Source of the DNA: Smallanthus sonchifolius
Lineage: Eukaryota; Streptophyta; Magnoliopsida; Asterales; Asteraceae
Direction: 5' to 3'
DNA: 64,000 nucleotides
NCBI GenBank assembly: GCA_023525975.1
Contig: CM042044.1
Span: forward strand, 6,868,501 to 6,932,500
This document shows positions 11,434 through 22,793 of the stretch, piece by piece; the stretch's first letter is position 1; every line of letters begins with the position of its first letter. Both the position numbers and the translations under genes were made by a program. Under the pieces are notes generated by a model. It was not told the origin of the DNA and searched no databases. It saw only the letters and a list, made by a program, of their open reading frames with translations.

Positions 11434-14400
11434 TCAGCAGATGACGGAGGAGACGGAGAGATGATAAGGGTAGGTGTTGGCATATTGAATAGAGATGGTG
11501 TGGCCGTTAACTAGGGGTCTTCCGTCATTAACAAGACAGTCGTCATAACGGAGGCGTTTAAAGATGTGGGGGTTGATGAGCCTGGCGGAGCTGAACCAAC
11601 CGCAGCTGAGGTGTATGCCGGAGATGTCACAGCCGGTGCTGCAGACGTTCATGATCTCGACGGTGTAAGTGGGAATGCCACTTGGGAGGGGATCTGTGGG
11701 ACCCTGGTCAATTACAATGTCGGAGGTGGAACATTTGTCCCCCCAAATACGGTTTGGTTCCACTTCTTTTGCTGCACAAAGTAAATACAAACAAAATAAG
11801 AGAGAGAATGAGGCTTTTCTTTACATAAATATGGCAAAATTTGTGAAAAGTCAACATTTTTGCTTTGCAGTTTGAACAAAATTTTAAGTTTACTGCTTTC
11901 ATCCACAGGCTATTTTAGTGGACTTTGTGTTAACTATCTTTTTTTTTTATTGTTTTTCTTTATAAGCAACATTATTAAAAAAATACTTGTAATACAAATA
12001 AATGATATCCATGTTTATTCTCTTGTAATTTAGCTTTTTGAAGGTTTATTTTAAGAAATATACGAGTCTAACTCCTTGTAGTCGGTACAACCAAAAAGTG
12101 ACGTCTCTCGTTAACTATGGGAAAATTATCTTAAATAGAAACTAGGCTAAGTAAATTACCAAAACAGACTAAGCCAGCCTGCTAAGTATATTTTAGTAAT
12201 TTACTTAGCCTATTGTCTATTTAGGTTTTTCTATATAAAACTAAAATGAATTTTTTTTTTGAAAGAACATGTATGTTTTTCTATAAAAAAATGTTATGTT
12301 TTGTAAAACTAAAAGATATTATTTTTGTTTCTAAAAAACAATAAATATAAAGTGAGCAAACCTTTTAGAAATCAATAGATGAATTAACAGCTTATTCTAA
12401 ACTAAATTATTGAAGCAAGCATTCTTTTCTTTCTTTCTCTTTTTTAGAGTAACGAAAAATATAACTGAAAAATAACATTTCTCATGTCCTATAAAAAGTT
12501 AAAAACTCTAAGATTCATTAGCTTTTGCATTAAATGTTTTTATAAATTCACCAACTAGACAACTATGTCATTAAATTGCGATAAATTTGACAGTTAATAA
12601 TTATTTTAATTTTTAACTGTCAAAAGTTTATAAAACTAGGTTAGTTTTTTAAATATAATATGAAAGTACACAAGAAACCCGCTAGCAAGAAAGACAAAGC
12701 AGACTTTTTTTTAATGTTGTATAATGTTAATATCCAAATCAATCAGAAAATGAAGGATAATTGTGCTTTTAAAATTTCCAATAAACGAGGCATAGATGCT
12801 TGGGTAGCTAACATGCGCGGGATACGATTGATACCTTTCACCAAAATATGCATATTTTCGATTAAAATGCAAATCCCGAAAATGGTTTCATGTAAGACTC
12901 CAATGTTACATTTGCTTTTACTTGTGCGTCTAACATTTAATTTTAGTTTGCTTCTCCGAGGTACTGATTTTCATTAACATAAAATAACCAACCTAAAATG
13001 GTTTTTTTAGGAAAATCATGAAAATGGTTAGTTTCACAAGGTTTATTTTCATGTAATCATTCTTTTAAAATAGTCACATCCGAAACAAGAAACAAAAATA
13101 TTCTAGGGCTTAGATGTCAAAATCATTAATTAAACAAGATAATCTCGTCATCTTTGATTTTTAAGATCAAAACTGCATAATTTTTTTTTATAGCCGAAAA
13201 CAGGTCACTAATGTAGTTAGTCATTTTGATCACATCTTTTTAAAAGCACAAAAAAAATTAATAAATAAATATTTAGGGCTTATGTCTCAAAACCTTATTA
13301 ATTTTTAACTTTTAAGACTAAAATCATGTAACTATCCCTTTTATATAAGTTTACATGGTGTTTTATATTGACTTATAATTATACAAAAAATAAAAAAGTC
13401 AAAGTTCTATTTAAATAAAGGAAAATCCCCAAAATATGTTTATTACTTTTCTTTACTCATATACCATCGGACCGACGGTATAACATGGCTGTCCGACATT
13501 TTCTCAGCTAAGCGCAGTCGTCACATGTCCAAATCGCCGGTATGTTTATAAAATTGTTGAGGTATGATCTAATTGTATTTATATAAAATCAGTAATTTTT
13601 TTCAAAAAAAGATTTTATTTTATCTTTTACAAAATTGTTGAGATAAATTTTTTTTTTCAAACACCAAATACCATCGAATTTTTTTTTAAAATACCGTCAG
13701 ACGACCGTGTTGAATGAGACATTCACGGAAAAAATAAATGAGATAAGTGAAAAAAATTTAGTAATAAGGACATTTTAGAAATTTTACCTTTAAACAAAAG
13801 GGTTTGTTCGGGATCATTTTTGTCAAAAAGAAAAAACAAACAAAACGTTTGCATGGTGGTGGTTATAAAAATGGGGACTGAAGGATGGTAAAAAACCAGC
13901 ATGTAAAGAATTGACCACTAGAAGGAAACATACGTGCACCACCACCATTAATAACCGTACTTCATTACAAATATATCTGAGCAAAGAGGCTCTGTACCCG
14001 TCCAACACTGCCTGCAGTGCAGTGCTGCAGCGTTTAGCAAGAAAGATCACCGGAGAAGACCGACACAACGTGGTTGCACGCCACAGATTCCATATTTTCA
14101 AATTTTAATTCAAAATATGTGATTAATTTATTATTAATTGGTTTTGATTTTTTATTGGAAGAACAAATTAACGAATCTAGAAGCTAGGGTTTTGTTGAGA
14201 TCGATTACCATAATTTTGAAGAAGCTTGCGATGCAGACCGGTATTTATCGTGCTGTTGAAGGTTGTACTCTTTGCAACAACAACAGTACTCATCGGCTCC
14301 ATTAGAATTCCACCGAATCGCAACGTACCTGACGACAAAATTATGGCGGATGGATTAGAAAATTATTACGGCAACGTACCTATCGTGTATGAACACGATA

Positions 14401-14638
14401 ATTGAAGTTTTAATTGTGAAAGCGATTGAACATCAAAGTTGAATTTAATGGCGGATAGATGAAAATATAAAAGCGGATTTAATAACGATTTAATTGTAAG
14501 TGAGATGATTACCACACCTGTAACAAACGCAACCACCAGTAGCACCACCGAACACGTGGCCGTAACAAATGCGATCCGCGGCGGTAACGATAACGATAAC
14601 TTCTTCTTCATCAAACCAGTACCGGAGCTCAAAGTCAT
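11434..14638 (-). CDS. TPD1-like secreted protein (TAPETUM DETERMINANT 1 family)
   Basis: Two exons, 14638-14518 and 11771-11434, encode 152 residues and join in phase with GT-AG ends across a 2.75-kb intron. Exon 1 gives a short basic stretch and a hydrophobic segment (about residues 22-40), a likely signal peptide or anchor. Exon 2 carries the family domain: TSDIVIDQGPTDPLPSGIPT, YTVEIMNVC, GIHLSCGWFSSARLINP, DDCLVNDGRPL, ISIQYANTY and a final SVSSVIC. Six cysteines are at the family positions. TPD1 is a secreted ligand of the EMS1 receptor kinase that specifies the anther tapetum; related proteins act in other tissues, so the exact role of this copy is open. The exon 1 choice rests on phase match and the hydrophobic segment. 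Confidence 0.85.
11772..14517 (-). other. Long intron of the TPD1-like gene
   Basis: AT-rich, with no coding exon seen. Open frames here, such as 12660-12977, have no family features. A hydrophobic frame at about 13830-13970 was considered as an alternative first exon but lacks a fitting donor. No well-bounded transposon was seen. Confidence 0.5.
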
Positions 14639-15640
14639 CAGATCCTGTAATTTAGCCGGAAATTGAGATGAAACGCTTGATATTTAATATGATCTACTTG
14701 AATCGGAGCTAAACTCCGACGATGAACTTTATCGTAGATATAATCAAGGTTATATACATATGCGTGGAGTAGGCTGTACGGAGAAATCGTGAGGATCAGT
14801 CGGAAAGCGAGAATCAATCTTTGACTCTATGGATAACAGGAGTGGGGAGATTGAAACGGCGACTAGTACCTGTACTGCATCATCACGAAATTTATTTTAT
14901 AATATTAATTAGTACACAGTATAGGTGTAAACATCGAATCAATCAAAACTCTGAGTATGAAAAAGCAAAACATAAAATTCTACCGCCGAATCATGGAGGA
15001 GTTTTGACTACAGGATTTCCGCTTCGGTGTTTCACTTTATTCAATGGAAAATGACAGATTGATGAACACAGGCTTTAACAAGAGAGATGTGTATATAAAA
15101 ACAGAAGGAGATTGATAACCTCGATTACGAAACCGATACAGAAAACAGAATCTAAACGGAGAGATTTTCCGACGAAATTTTACTGAAATTTTCTGGAAAA
15201 GCGCCGATTCCGACGATATTTTGCATAAAATACGATCGATACTGAATTTCTCATGAGCTCAAGCAGTTTAGACGTTGACACAAAAGCTTAAATTGAGGAA
15301 TCATTGTGTAATGCTTTAATGCATAAAACTAAATCCGATGCAATGCAACCTCAGATTGGAGAGACAAAAATGGCAGAGAAGATCGTGTAAGGCCGGCCAG
15401 AACAAACTAAAAGGCTGAGAAACTTTATATAAACAAAAACGATGCAAAATTGGAAGGTAATATACCGATCGAACCTTTGAATCTGGCGCTGAGAGAATGA
15501 TCGCACGATCGAGAAGGAGAGAGACGACAATCAGCTCCGATAAGTGTGCATGTAAGCGTAAATCTGTGTGTGCATCAATGTAGAGAGAGAAACTTTTTCT
15601 AGAGATAGAGAGGGAGAATATTAGGGTTTCGGAAATGTCT
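14639..15640 (-). promoter_or_regulatory. Probable leader exon and leader intron of the TPD1-like gene
   Basis: On the minus strand, about 15640 to 15475 is a CT-rich stretch beginning with aaaccctaatattctccctc, typical of a plant 5' leader. It ends in CAAAG followed by GTTCGATC, a possible donor at 15474. A TTACAG acceptor lies at about 14647, nine bases before the start codon at 14638. This suggests a non-coding first exon and a leader intron of about 0.8 kb. Transcript evidence would settle it. Confidence 0.4.
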
Positions 15641-16325
15641 TCTAGTGGACGTGGGGTTTATTCTCTGTGCGCATACAAAATGCGAGTGGTGTGTGAGGAG
15701 AGGAGCCCCTGACCCTGAGTATTAACCATGGTTAAGTTGCACGGGAGACATATTTAATTGGTTGGTTAATTTACAAAGAGTGATTTGATGTTATGAATAA
15801 TTTGTGATAGAAGTATGAAAATATTGGTGACAAATTTTGACAATTTTAAATACATTAAAAAAATAATTTAAGTTGTTCTTTAAAACTTTTCTAGAGATAG
15901 AGAGAGAATATTGGTGGCAAACTTAGAATATGTCATAAAACTGGCACTCTCGACACACATGTAAAATCTCTCTTCATTCACATATGTCATCAAAATCAAA
16001 ATCAAAATCAAAAAGAGAAGAATCATTTACTCGTTCTGAGCCTACATATGTTGATGTCGACGAAGAAAGCTCCCGCCAATTTATGTATGAGTCAACAACA
16101 CAAAAGTATGATTAGGATTTAAATGATAAATAGGGATAGTTTAACTATTTAAGACATTGTATTTTGTAGTTTAATGATGTTTTTATTTTGTGGACATATT
16201 TTGTGTCGAGAGTGCGCACTTTTGTGACACCTTCTAAGTTTGACAGCTAAACCTTAAAATATTGTTTTGTAAGACCATGGTTTTTGTTTCGTAAACATTT
16301 TCTTTTGGCGGCCAAGTCTTTTTAG

Positions 16326-16390
16326 TTTGTCGGTCAAACCTTTTAACTTAAGTTTGCCGGTCAAACCTTTTAACTTAAGTTTGTCGGCTA
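16326..16390. repeat. Short tandem duplication, about 30-bp unit
   Basis: The unit gtttgtcggtcaaacctttt plus aacttaa occurs twice in tandem and begins a third time. Base differences are few (gtcgg or gccgg). Confidence 0.75.
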
Positions 16391-16789
16391 AGCGTTAAAA
16401 AAGCGTCGGCTTACGGCCCAGCTAACATGATTAGACGCCTATAGCCGGCTATTAGACGGCCACGTGTCGCAATCTAGTTGGTTCGTACAATGCAAAAAAG
16501 GAATTTGGGCACGAAATTTCAAGCCGACTAAATTTAGGCAGCTTAGCCGGCTATTGTGAAGGATGTCTATGTTTTAGCCGTCTAAATGAGGATGTCTATT
16601 TTGGATAACTTTTTAGTTAAATGTCCATTTTAGTTTTTTTTTCCATTGTTTATACATATGAGTTACACGTGTTGTGTTTGAATTATACATTTATAGATAT
16701 GTTTGGATTATAGTTAATGTATTTGAAATAAATAAATATATAAATTTTTATACAGATTTATTAATTCACTGTCATAATTCTCTCCCTAA

Positions 16790-17046
16790 GAGCATTCACA
16801 GCTTATTCCTTATAATTATGTGAGTGAGTTTTGTATATTTTATGAATTGGTTTAAAGTTGTTATGAGTAAATGAGACAGAAAATATATAAGGTTTGTGTA
16901 AATATAAGGATAAAAGTAGTGGTTTTTAGTATAATTATAAGGATAAGAAGAGAGAAAAGTAGAGATAAAAGGTAGAAAAAGTAGTGTTTTTTAGCGTAAT
17001 AATAAGGATAAGGATATGAAATGTAATGAACGGGCTGGGAATGCTT
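16790..17046. mobile_element. Tourist-like MITE
   Basis: The left end GAGCATTCACAGC and the right end GCTGGGAATGCTT are imperfect inverted repeats (11 of 13). Each is bordered by TAA (16787-16789 and 17047-17049), the PIF/Harbinger target duplication. It is 257 bp with no coding capacity. Confidence 0.7.
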
Positions 17047-17646
17047 TAAGAGAAAACCTAATATAGATTTTATAGCACATGATAGTCTTTGTAGGCTATA
17101 AAATCACGTTTTTGTTTAGATTTTTTCTAGAGAATGTGTTAAAATCTTGAAAAATAATACAGATTTTATATAATAAATAAAGAAGTATAACTATTAGGTT
17201 TTTGTTTTTTAACTAGTAAACGTTAAGTCCACACCTTACCGTGGACTATTTTCGAAAATCGATACATAGATAAAAAACGTCACTACGATATACTCGTAAA
17301 TCATGAAAAAGTAACGTTGTTGTAAAAACACACGTTTAGAAACACTTAGATTAGATGAACCTGCAAAAAATCATTGGTAGAAACATAAAGAAACAATACT
17401 TTGTTATTGAAAAAAAAAACTAAAAATATATTACTCTTGACACGGGTTAGCTTTGATCCAAATTTAGATAAAAATATAGTTGTTGGAATAAAAAAAACAA
17501 AAAAAAGAACAAAAAATCTAATTAAACCGGTTAAGAAACGTGTGAAACCTTGTCCCTTGCTTAAGCAACGCGCGACCTAACCACATAGACCAAGTTCCTT
17601 TTGGTTTAACACACCTAACACTTTTCTATTTAAAATGATCTCAACA

Positions 17647-17720
17647 GGGCCGGTCCTGAGAATCCTTAACATGTTTTTGGGTCGGGGACGTGTAAAAAAA
17701 AGTAAGCCTCTATAATATAA
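17647..17720. mobile_element. hAT-type terminus
   Basis: It begins cagggccggtcctgagaat and continues into a ggg/aaaa-rich stretch. The same end, inverted and diverged, occurs at about 61868-61930 beside a hAT transposase remnant. Only one end is seen here; the rest may have been replaced by the adjoining copia element. Confidence 0.45.
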
Positions 17721-17749
17721 ACTTAATAATCTTATATAAAAAAACAATA

Positions 17750-19562
17750 ATACAATCAGACAAATTCAAAGCCAGTGGCTTTATGTGGAACCCCACCAAA
17801 GGGCCTTGGAACCATGGTTTAGGGGCTTAAGAACCTTAGAGGTTTCAAAATGCACGAAATCAGAGTAGTCTTGATCGAGTATGTACTTCGCATCTCTTGA
17901 CTCATATCAGTGTATATTCAATTTCTAATTTGGTCTCAGGTAATTCAAGTTATACTAATAAAATTACATTGGTGACATCACAAACATTTCTCCCTTATTT
18001 TAGTGTAATCCTTGATTCACTTAAATTAGTCATCAAAGAAAACAAACTCATGCATAAATGAAAATGTCTCGACGATTGAATTTTCATCTTACACATTCCA
18101 AATATTTGAATATCAAGGTATCTCTAAGTATAGAACCCTTGCTATTAATTTGAATATATGAAGAATATAAACACACAAGTTCAACATACTTGTATGTTCT
18201 TATCCTGACACTATATTTTACTAGCCTTGTGTCCCAATCATCATATAGAAACCAAGACCAAACTCATTTTAGCATCTAAAATAATACTTATATAGATAGT
18301 GCTTTAGTCTTGCACATGCATATGCAATTCTCAAAAGAACTATTACTAAAAACTTTAAACTTCAACTTCCTCATCTTGCATGTTTGAACACATATATTGA
18401 GATGATTTGACACGTGTTCCAATCTCCTGATGTCAAGCTTTTCACATTGAATTCAGCAGCTAACATTGTATTAGATGAGAATTGTGTATCTTAACATGAG
18501 AGATTTAAATGGACTTTACTTTAATCTCATCCCTACAGGTGACTTGTGCACTAAATCCCTTCCTAACACTTTCGTTAGATGATCAAATATATTATGTTTT
18601 GTACCTACGAACTCATGAATCATGTTGTGTCTAACACCTAAGTGTCTAGACATACCATAGTACACTTGAATATATGCATTAGCCAATGTAGTAACACCAT
18701 CACACCTGATAAAGATTGGTGATATCGTTTTGGGCCACAATGTAATCTCGTACACCAAATTCCTTAGCCACTAAGCCTCTTTACCGGCTGCAACTAAAGC
18801 AACAAACTTATATTCCATTGTTGAGTCGGTAATGTAAGTTTGCTTATTAGAAGTCCATGGAATGACACCACCTCCAAGTAAGAATACACATCCACTTATC
18901 AAGGAGCGATCTTCCATATTTGTTATCCAACTTAGATTCTGAATACCCTTTAATAACCAAAGGAAATTCAGTGTATGTCAACCATGGTCCATGGTTCTCC
19001 CCAATTACTTAAATACTAACCTTATAGTTGTCCAATGGTGTGAACTAGATTGCTAGTAAATCTGCTTAGCTTTCCGACAATAAATGTTATGTCCGGTCTT
19101 ATGCTTATCATGACATACATTAAACAGCCAATAACCTTAAGAGTATTTTAGTTGTTGAGAAACATCCTCACCTTTGTTGCCTTGTATAGTAAGAGCTTCA
19201 CATGGAGATCAATAGAAGTGCAAACCTTATGACAATTTTCACAATTAATTTTTTTTAATAACTTACTCATTCTTAAAATAGTAATGCCGACAGGGGCTCT
19301 GCCAACCCCACTATGAGCGCTACCCTTTAAACCCTACCAAGGGATGGTGTCCCTAAGAAACCCCATGATCTAACTCTAAGAACCTTAGAGGTTCCATAAT
19401 GTCCGAAAATCATCATAGTCTTGATCGAGTGTGTATTCCACACCTCCTAACTCGTATCAATGTATATTCCAACTTCTCATTTGGTCTTAAGTAAATCTAA
19501 TTATACTAAAATGATATTGATGATACTAAAATCACCAACATTCGTTCAGATAGAGCTTCTCA
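17750..19562 (-). mobile_element. Decayed Ty1/copia element with both LTRs, minus orientation
   Basis: Two diverged direct repeats flank coding remains: about 17760-18010 and 19300-19562, sharing aagaaccttagaggtt, agtcttgatcgagt and cgta/catatcagtgtatattc. Between them, minus-strand frames read a broken reverse transcriptase and RNase H: GGGVIPWTSNKQTYITDSTM, IFIRCDGVTTLANAYIQVYY, SRHLGVRHNMIHEFVGTKHN and DHLTKVLGRDLV. In-frame stops and large deletions remove gag, protease, integrase and most of RT. LTR divergence and decay show an old insertion. Confidence 0.8.
18516..19200 (-). pseudogene. Copia RT/RNase H remnant
   Basis: Minus-strand RNase H region, ending near 18516. It keeps the C-terminal copia signature (RCDG..TLANA, SRHLGVRHNMI, DHLTKVL). 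A stop sits inside the conserved A..KEA.WL block near 18772, and upstream RT residues (RPDI, a GKLSRF-like stretch) are in broken frames. Non-functional. Confidence 0.8.
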
Positions 19563-21091
19563 TTCTAAACGCAAAACTTTGCACCAACGCCGGCAGACTT
19601 TAAGGTTATAAAACTAATAAGGTGGAAGCGGTTACTATATGTAAAATTCCTTTGTCAGAACCAGCTAACTTTCAACCGATGTTTTTAAGCCACACTGAGT
19701 TCGTGGCTTTTCATCTTCTCCAACTCTAATTGTTTCACCCGCTCAACTAAATCTTTGATGGTAGCAGTTGCCTCCTGCAAAAAGGAAAACATTTCAAGCA
19801 CCAAGCAATGGAGCAACCTAAACCCAAAAGTAATGATGAAAAAACAAACGGGTCGGGTATCAGACAAATGATTTTTTGTTTTGGTTGGGTCTAGCTATCT
19901 TGAAACAATTTTTGTCCAAAAGTAACTTTTTTATAAACGAGTGTAAAATATGACCCGTTTCATTTTTAGCTAATACTTAGTAACACTTTACCCGTTTGAT
20001 ATGTTAGAGAAAAAAAAAACTAAATTGCCCATTTACTTGGTTTAAAAAAGCATGGGGTGGTTTGATCCCAAAAACCAAGGCGCGAGAAGCACACATCAAG
20101 TACGTGAGACATGCGTTTGTCTACAACCAAATGAGCTTGATTTACGATCAGAAGATGGTCTCTCTCATATGTTTAACATATTAACCTATTTATTAAGTAA
20201 ATCTTTCATAAATTCTTCTATCGCTTGGTTGTTTTTATATATAAACCTCCTAGAGACCTAATTAAACCAAACCCGTTTATAAAAAAATAAGTCACGCCTT
20301 TTTGACCCTGTTTTCACATATAAACATTCTAGAGCGACTCTCAGGCGAGCCTTTTTTTAAACCAATCTCTTTTATTAACAAAATCAGTCGAAATTGCCAC
20401 TTCTAACCAAAATAAAAGTAAAAGAAGAAACCTTCAACTTCTGTCTTAAAGTCTCCTCCTCAATATCTCGTTTCTCTCTTTCCTCCGCAAATATGTCGAT
20501 TATAGTTTCTTGCTCCTTGGTGAGATTCTCAAAATTTTCCTTTACTTCCTCAAGCTAATTACAAATAATAATTATAACAAGTTTGAGTTAAATAGATGAC
20601 TCCTACTAGGCATACAATTTCAGAATGTCTAAAATGTCCTTACATAATGACCAAATAAATGATCTTTGTGACATCATCAATATGTTGACAACACACAAAT
20701 AGATAGGTTCAACTTGAATAGTTACCAAAAAATAAAATGTACATCTTTCATGTGATATCCCAAATTGGAAACTGCTAATTTTTGTGGAAGGAAAAGAAGT
20801 AAAGAGAAACAGTTTTAATAAAAGAAACATAGAAAATAGTGTTTGGATTACTTATGTAGTTCTAAATAATCAAATAAATAGATATTTAGGTGTTTGGCAT
20901 ATTCTCATCATTTAAGGAATTAATATGTTAAATGATGAAAAGACGATTTTATGAAAAAAGGTGAATTTTTTGTGAATGGGAGTAAAATCTTTAGAATTAT
21001 GTTAAAAAAATGGTTAAAATAGGTAATTCTATTTTACACTTGGATAATCATTTTTTTGTTGAAGCAGGCATAAGTTAACTATTCAAAACCA

Positions 21092-21372
21092 ATGTTGTCA
21101 AGGCGCAAGGCGCTTAAAAAGCAAGGGTTTTTTTAAGCGAGGCACATAGTACAAAAATACCATTTTTAGGGGTTTTAGGCTCATTTTGAGCTAGTTTAGG
21201 TTTATTGCAGGCTTGTTTAGGGCTAGTGTAATTGTTTCATACCTGTTCAAAATATTTTTAGCCGGAATTTGGCCTGGAAATGTGTCTGAGCGCCTTAAAA
21301 TGGGGCTTTTGAAGGGAGGCAACAAGGCTGCGTTGGGCTGCGCCTAGGCGCCTTGTGGGCTTTTGACAACAT
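21092..21372. mobile_element. MITE with tgttgtcaa inverted ends
   Basis: The left end atgttgtcaaggcgcaaggcgc and the right end gcgccttgtgggcttttgacaacat are imperfect inverted repeats. The interior is rich in gcgcc/ggcgc. No coding capacity and no clean target duplication. It lies in a MORC-gene intron. Confidence 0.55.
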
Positions 21373-21855
21373 AGTCCAACTAAGATGATTTGAAGCTAAA
21401 TTTGTTCATCCAAACAGTAAAAACTAATTCTTGCAATTTCAACTTGCAATAATAAGATAACTAGTTTCAAATTGCAGTAGTTTTTATAAAATACCTGAGC
21501 TTCAAGAGCCTTGCATTGATTTCTTTGTCTTTCTAAACCACGAAGAAGATCACCTACGATATCTTCATCCTTCCTTTCCAACCTATGACGATATAAGAAT
21601 AAAAACAAAGTTATAAATTAAATTAGACAACTGCAACAAATTTTATACGAGTATAATGGGAAAACGGCGACATACTTCTCTTTTAATTTGCGGTTCTCTT
21701 CCACCAACTGATTTAAATCAGGTGCATTATAGTTTATAGGAGCACTTCCATTTTCACCAACAACCAGAAACTGCCAGTTATAAGAAATTGCATCCAAATT
21801 ATACAAAGGGTTAAAATGGTAATTTCTTGTCAAACGGCCATTTATCATTCAAGAT

Positions 21856-21969
21856 TATTAGACAATTAATGTTAGGTAATATAAAGGGTCTCATGTACTC
21901 TATATATTCTCTGTGTAATCACTTTTACAATAATAACAATCAATAATTCTACAACTCTTTGGTTCAATT
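21856..21969 (+). repeat. TRIM 5' LTR, 114 bp
   Basis: Starts tattagacaattaatgttag and ends ctctttggttcaatt. It matches 27384-27497 with about five or six differences. The primer site follows directly. Confidence 0.75.
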
Positions 21970-21981
21970 TGGTATCAGAGC
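21970..21981 (+). other. Primer binding site of the TRIM
   Basis: TGGTATCAGAGC is complementary to the 3' end of initiator methionine tRNA, the usual primer of plant copia and TRIM elements. It directly abuts the 5' LTR. Confidence 0.75.
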
Positions 21982-22480
21982 TTTGTAGCTCACTGACCGG
22001 AAAACTCGCCGGAAGGGCGGCCGGCCGCCGCCGCCGCCCTACCCACCACCAACACGCCACAAAATCGTTGCCGGTCTTCTCATCTTCTACTATCTGTACT
22101 GCCGCTCGCAGCAACCACAACACCACTGCCGTCAACCCCACCAACACGCCGCCACAAAAAAAAAACCCTATATCTGAAGATCCGCCGCTGCCACCACAGA
22201 TAGCCGCCGTCGTGGCCCTACCTGGCAGCCGCCACCCTCCTCAATTCGATTGCCGCCACAATACAACACCGGCTCCGCCAAACAACGGCAGCGCACCCTT
22301 GTACGTAAAAATCCAACGACTTGCACCTCGCGAAAGCTAATATGCTTTCTGTTCCATGTTTGCGAGGGTTGCACTCATACTATGACCAATGTGTCACATG
22401 GTGGAGGAGAAGAATATGGGAACAAACCCCATGGAATTGAAGTCTCCAGCAGCGAAGAACACAAAATAAAGGTTGATTGC

Positions 22481-22701
22481 TATAAGGAATATTACCAAAT
22501 CATAACCGACTCATAAAGAATATTGACTTCCTATTCTCAGCCATATGTATATTTAGAATGTATATAATTGCAATGATGGTGATCCTTTATTTTAGCTAGG
22601 ACCATAGAATTAGCTTATTTCCTTTCTGTGTATTGTCTATATATTAACCTTGTATCACTCAGTTTGAATTAACGAAATATATCAAATATACATTACCTAT
22701 A
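22481..22701 (+). repeat. Copia 5' LTR, 221 bp
   Basis: Identical to 27016-27236 except one base near the end (catta here, cattt there). Contains a ctatatatta TATA-like site near 22638. Ends TATA...TATA. Confidence 0.92.
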
Positions 22702-22793
22702 TGGTAATCAGAGCCATCACACTCCTCTGAGTTTTTTTTTCGATCCAAAACTATTCCCACTATTTTTTTTCGGTTCAAAAACCACTGCTCATC

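Larger units (their letters stand above)
15641..17640. other. Intergenic with small repeats
   Basis: No coding signal. Contains atcaaa repeated four times near 15988-16010, a tandem duplication at about 16326-16390, and a Tourist-like MITE at 16790-17046. Otherwise AT-rich. Confidence 0.5.

Noticed and set aside
12660..12977. 105-residue plus-strand frame starting MKVHKKPASKK
   Set aside because: Lies in the TPD1-like intron, AT-rich, no domain and no homologous feel.
13823..14101. Hydrophobic minus-strand frame as first exon of the TPD1-like gene
   Set aside because: No good donor in the right phase, whereas 14638-14518 gives an exact phase match and a GT donor.
21969..22340. 123-residue Pro/Ala-rich frame after the TRIM primer site
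   Set aside because: Low-complexity, GC-biased, no Gag-like motif; I treat it as TRIM interior and not as a gene.
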